A DNA stretch of 64,000 nt from assembly GCA_020687485.1 (NCBI GenBank), contig JAJEQR010000010.1:1-64000 (forward strand). The letters run 5' to 3'. The position numbers and the translations under genes are program-made. The notes beneath the pieces were generated by a model. It made no database searches and had not been told where the DNA came from. It was given only the letters and a program-made list of their open reading frames with translations. Shown one piece after another: positions 35,674 to 44,490 of the stretch (position 1 is the stretch's first letter; every line of letters begins with the position of its first letter). The DNA comes from Hominifimenecus microfluidus. Lineage in GTDB: Bacteria > Bacillota > Clostridia > Lachnospirales > Lachnospiraceae.

Positions 35674-35928
35674 ATGACAAAGACAACTCTTAAAATCGAC
35701 GGTATGATGTGTGGTATGTGCGAATCCCATATGAATGATGCGATCCGCAGTCATTTCAAGGTAAAGAAGGTAACTTCTTCCCATGTAAGCGGTGAGACCG
35801 TGATTATCAGCGAGGAGCCGCTGGATGAAACGGCAATTAAGGAAGCAGTTGCGCCGACCGGCTACAAGCTGCTCGGAATCAGCAGCGAACCCTATGAGAA
35901 GAAGGGACTTTTCGGATTCGGAAAGTAA
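35674..35928 (+). CDS. Small heavy-metal-associated (HMA) copper chaperone-like protein
   Basis: The 84-residue protein is a single HMA fold: TTLKIDGMMCGMCESHMND with the metal-binding CxxC, followed by KVKKVTSSHVSGETVII. The Met-rich MMCGMC motif and the copA neighbour point to Cu(I) delivery (CopZ role). An unusual tail ends EKKGLFGFGK. AAGGAGGAA is present upstream. A terminator at 35998-36054 follows. Confidence 0.85.
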   Translation: MTKTTLKIDGMMCGMCESHMNDAIRSHFKVKKVTSSHVSGETVIISEEPLDETAIKEAVAPTGYKLLGISSEPYEKKGLFGFGK

Positions 35929-35997
35929 AAACGGAGAAAAATCAGCTTTGATTGAAATGAGTAAAGTGTGATTGCTTTCAGCTTTTTAATTAGAATG

Positions 35998-36054
35998 AGA
36001 GCCTTCTGCGCAGCGCGGTACAAGCGACCGAACCTGTGCAGGAGGCTCTTTTTC
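35998..36054. terminator. Strong terminator of the copper block
   Basis: AGAGCCTTCTGCGCAG at 35998-36013 pairs with CTGTGCAGGAGGCTCT at 36034-36049, followed by TTTTTC. It separates the copper genes from the convergent ZIP remnant. Confidence 0.85.
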
Positions 36055-36068
36055 TGTGATGTGTTCCA

Positions 36069-36365
36069 CTATTCCAGCGCGATATTTTCAGAGATGACAT
36101 GATCCAGAAGCAGGAGGAAGAGGACGCCAATCCAGAAACCGATGAGCGCCGGGAGGAAGGATAGCTTTCCCATGGAAGCGGACTGTTCCATCGACGGGAT
36201 CAGAAGACTCCATACGGAGGCGGCGGTCATGACGCCGGCGGCGAAGCCGGTGAAGATCCGAGAGAGTCGGTCACTCAGACCATTTTTTACAAGAAAAACG
36301 CAGGCAGAACCCAGAGAGGTTCCCAGAAAAGGAATCAGAATGCCGTAAAACGTCTGAAGATTCAT
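36069..36365 (-). pseudogene. N-terminal remnant of a ZIP-family metal transporter
   Basis: The frame encodes 98 residues: NLQTFYGILIPFLGTSLGSA, GFAAGVMTAASVWSLLIPSME and LIGFWIGVLFLLLLDHVI, three membrane segments typical of the first third of ZIP (ZupT-like) transporters. Family members have about 250 to 270 residues and continue with a histidine-rich loop after LLDHxxP; here the frame ends in ENIALE. GGAGG lies before the ATG. It is almost certainly a truncated, non-functional gene. Confidence 0.75.
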
Positions 36366-36718
36366 CATATACCTCCTGAATAATTCTGAGTAAGTCGAGA
36401 CTAACTCGTATATGCACATTATACGTATCTGCCGCTCGGATGTCAATGAATATCATGCAATCAAAGAAAGGAAGAAAAGAAGAGAAAGAAAAGAGTAGAA
36501 TACGCCGGATGTCAGGGAAAAAGATAAGAACAAAAAGATAAAATCAGAGGATAGAGAATGAATCATCATCCGTCCTCAGATTCTTTTGGAAAAATAATGG
36601 AAAAACAAGAATATTGGCAGAGAAAGCAGTTTTCCGAAAGAGCAACGGTCTTGTGTATTTCATGTAGTTCAGCTACAATGGAAGAAATGTCAATCATAAC
36701 TGAGGGAGGACGTGGCCC

Positions 36719-38524
36719 ATGGGTTCGGAGCAAAACATGGAATATACCAAGAGCGGGATGCTGATGCGCTTTCTGAAAGGAAGCAAGCGCTTTTTTGCAG
36801 GCAGTATTCTGGCGTCGATTCTTGTAGCGGCAATGGATATGATCGCGCCGCAGATTATTCGAATTGTTGTGGATGGGTGTCTGGGGGAGGATCTTTCACA
36901 GTTGCCGTCACTGGCACAGCGCACACTGGCTGCTGTGGGCGGCGCAGATTATCTGCGGGAACATCTGTATCTGGCGGCGGTCGGGATTCTTCTGGCAGCC
37001 GGGATCTCTGCTGTCTTTCAGTATCTGAATACGTATCTGAATACGAAAGGCGCAGAATCCATGGTGAAGACAGCCAGAGACTGGCTGTTCCATCACATTG
37101 AGCATTTGCCTTATGAATGGCATATGCAGAATCAGACCGGCGATATTATACAGCGGTGTACGTCGGATGTAAATATGGTTCGTGATTTCGTTGCGGAGCA
37201 GCTGATCCAGGTTGTGCGTATCGCTATCCTGATCGGGTTCAGCATCGTCTTTATGGTATCCATGAGTGTAAGGCTTTCTGTAATTGTATTTCTGTCGGTT
37301 CCGTTGATTATCGCATATTCCTGGTTCTTCTATTATAAAATTGGTCATCTCTTTCAGCAGTGTGATGAGAACGAGGGCGTGCTCTCCACGATTACGCAGG
37401 AGAACCTGACAGGTGTGCGTGTGGTTCGCGCGTTCGGGCGGGAGCAGTATGAGAAAGAGCGCTTCCGGAAGCAGAACGAGGTATATACCAACGCGTGGAT
37501 GAAACTGTGCGGTCTCCTCTCCGGCTACTGGGCGACCGGCGATCTGATCATGGGTGTTCAGCTGCTGCTGATCGTGGTGCTTGGCTCTGTCTATTGCGTG
37601 CGTGGCACGCTGACAGCCGGAGAGCTGATTGCGTTTATATCCTATAATCGCCGGCTGATCTGGCCGGTACGTCGTCTGGGACGTATGATTTCAGAGATGA
37701 GCAAGGCAGGAGTTTCCATGGATCGTCTGCGCTATATTCTGAATTCTCCACTGGAATCCCGCACGGAGAATGGTGTATGCCCGCCCTTAAACGGCGACAT
37801 TGTATTTGATCATGTTACATTTGGCTACGAGAAGGAGAAGCCGGTTCTGAAGGATCTGGACTTTACCATCCGCGGCGGCAGTATAGTTGGTATTATGGGG
37901 CCGACCGGAAGCGGTAAATCTACGGTTCAGTATCTGTTGAACCGTCTGTATGAGCCGGATCAGGGAAGCATCTCGATTGGCGGCGTGCCCATCCGGGAGA
38001 TGTCTTTGCCGTGGTTGCGGTCGCAGATTGGCTTTGTAATGCAGGAGCCTTATCTGTTCTCACGCACGATCCGCGAAAATATCACAATGGCAGGCGAAGT
38101 GTCCGAAGAACGTCTGCACCGGGCAGTACGGGTGGCCTCGCTGGAGGAGACACTGGACCGCTTCTCCGAAGGCTATGATACCATGGTAGGCGAGCGGGGG
38201 GTTACGCTGTCGGGTGGCCAAAAGCAGCGGACGGCGATTGCGCGTATGCTGGTGCAGGAGACGCCGGTGATGATCTTCGACGATTCGCTCTCGGCAGTGG
38301 ATGCGGAGACGGATGAGAAGATTCGCCGTGCGCTGAAGGAATACGCCGGTCAGGCGACTATGATCCTGATCTCGCACCGGATCTCTACCCTGATGGATGC
38401 CGACCGTATTATCGTCCTGGAGGATGGAAGGATTACGGCGGAGGGAACGCATGAGGAGCTCTTGAAGAAATCAGAACTGTATCGCAGTATCTATGAGATT
38501 CAGAGTCCGGAAGCAAACCTGTAA
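36719..38524 (+). CDS. ABC exporter, membrane-ATPase fusion, subunit A
   Basis: The 601-residue half-transporter has an N-terminal six-helix domain and a C-terminal ATPase. Walker A is GIMGPTGSGKSTVQY, the signature VTLSGGQKQRTAIAR, and Walker B MIFDDSLSAVD. The catalytic glutamate after Walker B is replaced by aspartate, so its own ATP site should be non-hydrolysing. The partner gene starts 8 bp after its stop. Such pairs (BmrCD, TM287/288-like) export drugs or lipids. Confidence 0.93.
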   Translation: MGSEQNMEYTKSGMLMRFLKGSKRFFAGSILASILVAAMDMIAPQIIRIVVDGCLGEDLSQLPSLAQRTLAAVGGADYLREHLYLAAVGILLAAGISAVFQYLNTYLNTKGAESMVKTARDWLFHHIEHLPYEWHMQNQTGDIIQRCTSDVNMVRDFVAEQLIQVVRIAILIGFSIVFMVSMSVRLSVIVFLSVPLIIAYSWFFYYKIGHLFQQCDENEGVLSTITQENLTGVRVVRAFGREQYEKERFRKQNEVYTNAWMKLCGLLSGYWATGDLIMGVQLLLIVVLGSVYCVRGTLTAGELIAFISYNRRLIWPVRRLGRMISEMSKAGVSMDRLRYILNSPLESRTENGVCPPLNGDIVFDHVTFGYEKEKPVLKDLDFTIRGGSIVGIMGPTGSGKSTVQYLLNRLYEPDQGSISIGGVPIREMSLPWLRSQIGFVMQEPYLFSRTIRENITMAGEVSEERLHRAVRVASLEETLDRFSEGYDTMVGERGVTLSGGQKQRTAIARMLVQETPVMIFDDSLSAVDAETDEKIRRALKEYAGQATMILISHRISTLMDADRIIVLEDGRITAEGTHEELLKKSELYRSIYEIQSPEANL

Positions 38525-38532
38525 CGACAGAT

Positions 38533-40518
38533 ATGTTTTGTCCCGAAGAGCGAAAAAGGAGAGCTGGCAGCATGAGTAAGGCGAAAGAAAACTCAGAAAA
38601 GAGAAAATCAGAAACGCAAAGTCCGGAGAAAAAATTTTCGGAAATGAAAAATCCGGAGAAGAAAGAAACGCTGGAAAAGAAGAAAACCGTAGAGGATAAA
38701 AAAGGGGAAGAACCGAAGGACAATTCCTATGTGCGGCTCCCCTGGTTTGGTCTGAAGAAGCTGGGGCCGTACCTGGCGCCGTATAAAAGAATTATGATCA
38801 GCATGATCGTCCTGGGACTGTTCGGAAGCAGCCTGGATATCGTAGTGCCTCAGTTCCAGAGTTATGCGCTGGACAATTTTGTGGAGAAAGGTACGCTGGA
38901 GGGGCTTGGAATCTTTATTGCGATCTATGCGGCTGTGATTCTGATTCAGACGATTGTGAATACGATCTCTACGTATCAGACCTGTCAGATCGAGATGTAT
39001 GTGGGCCGTGATATGAAGCAGAGCAGCTTCGATCATCTGCAGACGCTCTCCTTCTCGTATTTTAACCAGAATTCCGTGGGTTACGTACATGCGCGAGTGA
39101 TGAGCGATACCGACCGAATCGGAAGCTGGATTGCCTGGGGACTGATGGACGGCATCTGGAATCTCAGTTACCTGATCGGTGTCGTCCTTGTAATGTTCTG
39201 GATGAACGCTCGGCTGGCGGCTTTTCTGCTGTTCCTGGTTCCGGTCACGGTTGTTCTGGCTTCTTATTTTCAGAAGAAACTGGTGCGATTCAATCGTACC
39301 ATCCGCGAGATCAATTCCCGGGTTACCGGTAATTATAATGAAGGAATTACTGGCGCGAAGACGATTAAGTCCATGGTTATCGAGGACAAGATGCAGGAGA
39401 ATTTCGAAGCGGAGAGCGAGAATATGCGCCGCACCTCTGTTCACATGGCACACTACCAGGCGCTGTTTCTGGCAGTAATGTCTTTTGCGGCTTCTGTCGC
39501 GCTGGCGCTGGTTCTCTGGAAGGGCGGCGTGATCACGGCACAGGGTGTGATGGAGATCGGTACGCTTTCGGTTTTTATGTCCTACGCGCTTGGTATGATC
39601 GAGCCGATTCAGTGGATCATCCGCGCTCTGTCCAGTCTGGTTTCCGTGCAGGTGAATATCGAGCGTTTCAGCCGCCTGATGGAGACGGGAACGGAAGTGG
39701 CGGACAGCCCGGAGGTCATTGAACGCTATGGAGACGTCTTCCACCCGAAGATGGAGAACTGGGAGCCGTTGCACGGAGATGTGGAATTTCGTGATGTCAG
39801 CTTCCACTATCCGGATGGAGAAGAGATGATTTTCGAGCACTTTAATCTGAAAGTGCCGCAGGGGACGAATGTGGCGATTGTGGGAGAGACCGGCGCAGGC
39901 AAATCGACGCTGGTGAATCTGCTCTGTCGCTTCTTTGAACCGACGGAAGGGCAGATCCTGATTGACGGCCGCGATGTGAGGGAGCGTTCGCAGCTCTGGC
40001 TGCACCGGAATCTGGGCTATGTGATCCAGACGCCTCATCTGTTCTCCGGCAGCATTGCGGAGAATCTGCGCTACGCGAAACAGGACGCGACGCGGGAGGA
40101 GATGCAGGCTGCGATGAAGGCGGTAGCCGCAGATTCGATTCCGGAGCGAATGGAGCATGGTTATGACAGTGAGGTGGGAGAAGGAGGCGACCTGCTTTCC
40201 ACCGGTGAAAAGCAGTTGATTTCTTTCGCAAGAGCGGTCCTGGCCGATCCGAGAATCTTTGTTCTGGATGAAGCGACTTCCTCGATCGATACCGTGACGG
40301 AGAAGAAGATTCAGGATGCGACCGAGCTCCTTCTCCATGGGCGGACTTCTTTCATCATCGCACATCGGCTTTCAACCATCCGTCAGGCGGATGTGATCCT
40401 GATGGTAGAAGGCGGAAAAGTGATTGAGAAGGGAACACATGAGCAGCTGATGCAGAAAAAAGGCGCTTATTATCGCCTCTATAGCAAGCAATATTCCATG
40501 CGTATGCCGGAATCCTAA
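38533..40518 (+). CDS. ABC exporter, membrane-ATPase fusion, subunit B
   Basis: The 661-residue partner begins with about 55 Lys/Glu-rich residues with no membrane helix, then six transmembrane helices and an ATPase. Walker A is AIVGETGAGKSTLVN, the signature is degenerate (LLSTGEKQLISFARAVL instead of LSGGQ), and Walker B FVLDEATSSID keeps the catalytic glutamate. With subunit A this makes one active and one degenerate ATP site, the normal arrangement of heterodimeric exporters. An in-frame ATG at 38572 might be the true start. Confidence 0.92.
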   Translation: MFCPEERKRRAGSMSKAKENSEKRKSETQSPEKKFSEMKNPEKKETLEKKKTVEDKKGEEPKDNSYVRLPWFGLKKLGPYLAPYKRIMISMIVLGLFGSSLDIVVPQFQSYALDNFVEKGTLEGLGIFIAIYAAVILIQTIVNTISTYQTCQIEMYVGRDMKQSSFDHLQTLSFSYFNQNSVGYVHARVMSDTDRIGSWIAWGLMDGIWNLSYLIGVVLVMFWMNARLAAFLLFLVPVTVVLASYFQKKLVRFNRTIREINSRVTGNYNEGITGAKTIKSMVIEDKMQENFEAESENMRRTSVHMAHYQALFLAVMSFAASVALALVLWKGGVITAQGVMEIGTLSVFMSYALGMIEPIQWIIRALSSLVSVQVNIERFSRLMETGTEVADSPEVIERYGDVFHPKMENWEPLHGDVEFRDVSFHYPDGEEMIFEHFNLKVPQGTNVAIVGETGAGKSTLVNLLCRFFEPTEGQILIDGRDVRERSQLWLHRNLGYVIQTPHLFSGSIAENLRYAKQDATREEMQAAMKAVAADSIPERMEHGYDSEVGEGGDLLSTGEKQLISFARAVLADPRIFVLDEATSSIDTVTEKKIQDATELLLHGRTSFIIAHRLSTIRQADVILMVEGGKVIEKGTHEQLMQKKGAYYRLYSKQYSMRMPES

Positions 40519-40563
40519 AAATATGCCTCTCAGACAGAAAATGACAGATGAAATTGAACGGCG

Positions 40564-40590
40564 ATCGACACGGTTCGACAAGAATCGACA
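40564..40590 (+). promoter_or_regulatory. Three Spo0A boxes at 10-bp spacing
   Basis: ATCGACA (40564-40570), TTCGACA (40574-40580) and ATCGACA (40584-40590) match the reverse of the 0A box TGTCGAA. They repeat exactly every 10 bp, so Spo0A dimers could bind on one helix face upstream of spo0A itself. Confidence 0.75.
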
Positions 40591-40663
40591 TTTTAACTGG
40601 GGAAATTTGCAGAAAATTTATTGAAAATAACTAAAAATGTCAGATGGGAATGATAAAAAAATA

Positions 40664-40692
40664 TTGATAATAAAAAACGATGTTGCTATAAT
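40664..40692 (+). promoter_or_regulatory. spo0A promoter
   Basis: TTGATA at 40664-40669 and TATAAT at 40687-40692 with a 17-bp spacer fit a vegetative promoter. Confidence 0.75.
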
Positions 40693-40763
40693 CGTATTTA
40701 GATGATAGTTTGCAGTATGCGCGAAAAAATGAGACGAATCCAGGAGAAATGGGGGGGATTGTA

Positions 40764-41582
40764 GTGAGCAAGCTCAATATCGCAATTGCAGATGATAACG
40801 AATGGACATTGCAGCTGTTTGAAGAAATTGTCAAGAGCGATCATGATCTGAATATTGTCGGTTCCGCAAGAGATGGTGAGGGAATTCTAAGTGTAATCGA
40901 AGAGAAAGAGCCGGATGTGGTACTCCTTGATATTGTAATGCCAAAGATGGACGGACTGGAAGTTATGGAACGGGTACGAAATAATGGGCGGAGAAAGAAA
41001 CCTGCATTTATTGTGATTTCTTCCGTAGGAAAGACCAGTATCACAGTGGATGCTTTTGCATGCGGCGCAGACTATTTTCTTATGAAGCCGATTGATACGG
41101 AGGTGGTGCTGAAGAGAATCCGGAAGGTCAAAGAGCAGCATGTAGTTACTCTTTACCCCAGTGAAGTAAGAAGGGAGGCTGTCGGACAGGTCGTGACAGC
41201 TTCGAAGATAAATATGGAATCCGTGGTTACGGAGCTGATGCACGAGATCGGCGTTCCAGCCCATATTAAGGGATATCAGTATCTGAGAACCGCGATTCTG
41301 AGTGTGGTGAACGATGTCGAGATGCTGGAGGGTGTAACCAAGATTTTGTATCCGGATATTGCGAAAAAATATCGTACGACGCCGAACAGTGTAGAGCGCG
41401 CGATTCGTCATGCGATTGAAGTCGCCTGGGGGCGCGGCGATATGGATGCCATAGAAGAAATTTTCGGTTATACAATCAAAGAAGGAAGAGGGAAGCCTAC
41501 AAATTCGGAATTTATCGCTCTGATTTCGGATCGCCTCCGCCTGGGCGAATTCCAGCCTTTAAGGCGCCGGGTCAGAAAATGA
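40764..41582 (+). CDS. spo0A: Sporulation master regulator Spo0A
   Basis: The 272-residue response regulator has a receiver domain with the acidic pair in IAIADDNEW, the phosphorylated aspartate in [13 protein letters not shown] and the lysine in YFLMKPIDT. The C-terminal Spo0A domain shows [19 protein letters not shown] and the recognition helix region [19 protein letters not shown]. The likely start is the GTG at 40764, since residues before it do not belong to the family; the ribosome site GGGGGGAT is weak. It is a single-copy marker that the organism can sporulate or descends from a spore former. Confidence 0.97.
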   Translation: MSKLNIAIADDNEWTLQLFEEIVKSDHDLNIVGSARDGEGILSVIEEKEPDVVLLDIVMPKMDGLEVMERVRNNGRRKKPAFIVISSVGKTSITVDAFACGADYFLMKPIDTEVVLKRIRKVKEQHVVTLYPSEVRREAVGQVVTASKINMESVVTELMHEIGVPAHIKGYQYLRTAILSVVNDVEMLEGVTKILYPDIAKKYRTTPNSVERAIRHAIEVAWGRGDMDAIEEIFGYTIKEGRGKPTNSEFIALISDRLRLGEFQPLRRRVRK

Positions 41583-41713
41583 TGCCAGAAGAACAATTTA
41601 GAGCAAAAGATAGCCTTCAGGGGGACGAAAGACAGGACGTCCGGAAAAACGGAAAGAAAAAGCAGCGAAGAATGGGCTGTGTGAAGAACTGTCTAATAAT
41701 TGAATATGAAAAA

Positions 41714-41745
41714 CGAAAGCCCCTGATCGAAATCGGGGGCTTTCG
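41714..41745. terminator. Bidirectional terminator between spo0A and plsC
   Basis: CGAAAGCCCCTGAT-CGAA-ATCGGGGGCTTTCG is a near-perfect 14-pair stem with a tetraloop. The minus strand continues with TTTTTC; the plus side has CTTTG. Convergent genes share it. Confidence 0.88.
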
Positions 41746-41934
41746 CTTTGAAAAAAGTGAGGAAAAATATGAAAATATGAAAAAGTAAGTTGTCAATGAA
41801 TCATTTAACTTATGGTTATATGATATCGGCATCCGGTGAAAATTCTGTGATGACGATATGAACGTTCTGTAAATTCATCGCAAACAATTTTGTTCATATT
41901 TGCGCCGACTTTATTGCCGCGCTTATTTTTAATT

Positions 41935-42684
41935 TTATTCCTCTTCCTGATCAGTATCCTTCATCTCTAGGTACATTTCCTGAATTCTGTCCTGTATGGT
42001 GACACCGAGAACCTTCTTCTGCTCACGGTCGAGTCCGGCCACAGGAATAGAACAGCCGATCTTGACCGTCACATGCGTCATGCGAATCGCGGGACGGTGA
42101 TTCTCATAGATATCGTCTGTGCGGTAGAAAGCAATGGGAACGATCGGGCATCCGGCCTTCTCTGCGATCTTGAAGCTCCCTTCTTTGAAGGGAATCATCT
42201 CCTCCGCCTGATTGCGGGTGCCTTCAGGACAAATCCACATGGATTTGCCGTGCTTGATCTGGTCGATGCACAGGAGGATCGTCTTCAGTCCTTCTCTGGC
42301 ATTGTCACGGTCGAGGAATACGCAGTAGAGGCGCTTCATCCAGGCGGACAGCAACGGGATCTTCTTCATTTCTTTCTTGGCGACGAAGCCAGTCAGGCCA
42401 TGCACCAGAGTATAGCCGATGATGACATCATAGTAGCTGCGATGGTTGCTGACATAGAGCACCGGCTGATCCTTTGCCGGAAGATTCTCCCGTCCCAGCA
42501 CTGTAAGCCGCACGCCGGAGAGAAGCATAATCACCCGTAAGACCCACTGGATCACAGAGAGTGATGCTCGATCCATGGCATCCGGAAAGGCCTTCCCCAG
42601 CAGCCAGAAAATGAAAAGCAGTGGAATCCCGACAGGAACAAGGAAAATCACAACAAACAGCAGTACAAAGATGGTACGAATCAT
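41935..42684 (-). CDS. plsC: 1-acylglycerol-3-phosphate acyltransferase PlsC
   Basis: The 249-residue protein has an N-terminal membrane anchor (TIFVLLFVVIFLVPVGIPLL) and the acyltransferase motifs YVSNHRSYYDVIIG (H-x4-D) and WICPEGTRNQAEEM (EGTR). These add the second acyl chain in phosphatidic acid synthesis. GGAGG lies about 13 nt upstream of the ATG. It lies 23 bp downstream of pncB and is probably co-transcribed with it. Confidence 0.92.
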   Translation of the reverse strand: MIRTIFVLLFVVIFLVPVGIPLLFIFWLLGKAFPDAMDRASLSVIQWVLRVIMLLSGVRLTVLGRENLPAKDQPVLYVSNHRSYYDVIIGYTLVHGLTGFVAKKEMKKIPLLSAWMKRLYCVFLDRDNAREGLKTILLCIDQIKHGKSMWICPEGTRNQAEEMIPFKEGSFKIAEKAGCPIVPIAFYRTDDIYENHRPAIRMTHVTVKIGCSIPVAGLDREQKKVLGVTIQDRIQEMYLEMKDTDQEEE

Positions 42685-42707
42685 AAATGCAAAAAACCTC
42701 CGTGTAC

Positions 42708-44153
42708 TTAAATGCTGCCGAGCAGCTCATTCTTAATCGTGTGAAGCTTGGCGGAAAGATCGACATATACCTTATGCGGGTTGATGAAACGGCGGGTCTC
42801 ATCCCAGAGCGTATTCAGCTCCTTCCGGCAGTATTCCTGAATCTCGGTTACGGACGGTGACTGATATACGCAGATGCCGTCCTGGAAGACAGGAACGAGA
42901 ATCTCGCGCAGTGTGTAGGTATCTGCCGCCAGCAGCGTCTTCTTCCAGGTGTAGGTCGGGTCGAAGATCATCAAATCCTCGGATTCGGAGAAGGTCTCAT
43001 CCTCCAGAGCGATCAGGTCGCCGACGATCTTTCCTGTCTCTTTCAGATAGATCCGGTGGATAACCTTATTGCCGGGGTTCGTGATTTTCTCGGAGTTCTC
43101 GGACTTCTTGATCTTCGGGATAAATTCCTTCTTCTCGTCATCCCAGATCGCGGCCAGCTTGTATACGCCGCCGAAGGACGGGCAGTCTTTGGAAGTGATC
43201 ATGTTGGTGCCTACTCCCCAGGAGGTGATGGTGGCGCCCTGATCCTTCAGGCTGGCGATCAGGTACTCGTCCAGGTCGCAGGAAGCAGAGATCACTGCAT
43301 CTGAGAAGCCGGCCTCGTCCAGCATGCGGCGGGCCTGCTTGGACAGATAAGCCAGATCGCCGGAGTCCAGGCGGATTCCGTAGAAGGTCAGCGGGATACC
43401 GGCGTCGCGCATCTCCTGGAATACCTGGATCGCGTGCGGAACACCGGTGCGCAGAGTATCGTATGTATCAACCAGAAGAATGCAGGCGGTCGGATACAGC
43501 TTCGCATAGGCTCGGAAAGCCGTCAGCTCGTCCGGAAAGCTCATGATCCAGCTGTGTGCGTGCGTACCCTTCACCGGTACGTCAAACATCTGTCCAGCCA
43601 GAACATTGCTGGTGCCGATGCAACCGCCGATCATGGCAGCGCGCGCTCCGTAGATGCCGGCGTCCGGTCCCTGGGCGCGGCGCAGACCGAATTCCATGAT
43701 GCCATCGCCTTCCGCTGCCCATACGACGCGGGAAGCCTTTGTCGCGATCAGGCTCTGATGATTGATGATATTCAGCATCGCTGTCTCGATCAGCTGTGCT
43801 TCCATAATCGGAGCCACGATCTTAATCAGAGGCTCGTTTGGGAATACGACGGTGCCTTCCGGAATCGCGTACAGGTTCCCGGAAAAATGGAAGCCGCGCA
43901 GATATTCCAGAAAGTCGGTGTCGAAGATACCGAGACTGCGCAGGTAGGAGATATCGTGATAGGTGAACTGCAGGTTCTGGATATAATCGATGATCTGTTC
44001 CAGACCGGCTGCGATGGCGTAGCCGCTTCCGCAGGGGTTGTTTCGATAAAAGATATCGAAGACAACGGTTTCGTTGTTGTTCTCTTTAAAATAGCCCTGC
44101 ATCATGGTCAGTTCGTAAAGATCTGTCATCAGGGTTAGGTTTCTGGTTTTCAT
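42708..44153 (-). CDS. pncB: Nicotinate phosphoribosyltransferase PncB
   Basis: The 481-residue enzyme begins NLTLMTDLYELTMMQGYF, the strongly conserved PncB start, and has MEFGLRRAQGPDAG, KGTHAHSWIMSF and YGIRLDSGDLAYLSK. It makes nicotinate mononucleotide from nicotinate and PRPP in NAD salvage. GGAGGAAC lies before the ATG. plsC follows by 23 bp. Confidence 0.96.
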   Translation of the reverse strand: MKTRNLTLMTDLYELTMMQGYFKENNNETVVFDIFYRNNPCGSGYAIAAGLEQIIDYIQNLQFTYHDISYLRSLGIFDTDFLEYLRGFHFSGNLYAIPEGTVVFPNEPLIKIVAPIMEAQLIETAMLNIINHQSLIATKASRVVWAAEGDGIMEFGLRRAQGPDAGIYGARAAMIGGCIGTSNVLAGQMFDVPVKGTHAHSWIMSFPDELTAFRAYAKLYPTACILLVDTYDTLRTGVPHAIQVFQEMRDAGIPLTFYGIRLDSGDLAYLSKQARRMLDEAGFSDAVISASCDLDEYLIASLKDQGATITSWGVGTNMITSKDCPSFGGVYKLAAIWDDEKKEFIPKIKKSENSEKITNPGNKVIHRIYLKETGKIVGDLIALEDETFSESEDLMIFDPTYTWKKTLLAADTYTLREILVPVFQDGICVYQSPSVTEIQEYCRKELNTLWDETRRFINPHKVYVDLSAKLHTIKNELLGSI

Positions 44154-44490
44154 GAAAGTTCCTCCAATATTCGTTTCAGGGACGAGCCCTTTCGGTCATT
44201 CTAACACCAAAAGTAAAAATAAACAAGTATTCTCGAAAAAGAAGACAAAACATGTAAAATCATGTGTCAAGACAATAAAGATCTTTGCGGTGAAAAGGAT
44301 TGCTTCGAAGTCTTACATATAAAATATATATTGGTATTTACAAAAAATATCTGTTACCATAGAACTATTCAGGTCTGTGCAGCGGAAGCGAGCTGGGCTC
44401 TGAATTGTTATCAATCGAGCGGAAGTTCCGAGTAAGGATCGTTCGAATGAGTGGCCGAAGCAGTTACGAAAAGAAAAGGAAGAGGAAAAA
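44154..44490. other. Divergent intergenic region between pncB and the MATE gene
   Basis: The 337-bp stretch is AT-rich and shows no gene. TGGTA near 44334 and TACCA near 44356 form a possible inverted repeat around TTTACAAAAAATATC, which could be a regulator site for the MATE gene. No clear promoter with correct spacing was identified. Confidence 0.3.

Noticed and set aside
38608-40365. 585-codon open frame antisense to the ABC exporter
   Set aside because: Shadow of a clear exporter gene, rich in His/Arg/Gln with no domain.
41579-41788. 69-codon open frame after spo0A
   Set aside because: It overlaps the spo0A stop and reads through the terminator hairpin, whose repeat gives the KPLIEIGGFRF stretch.
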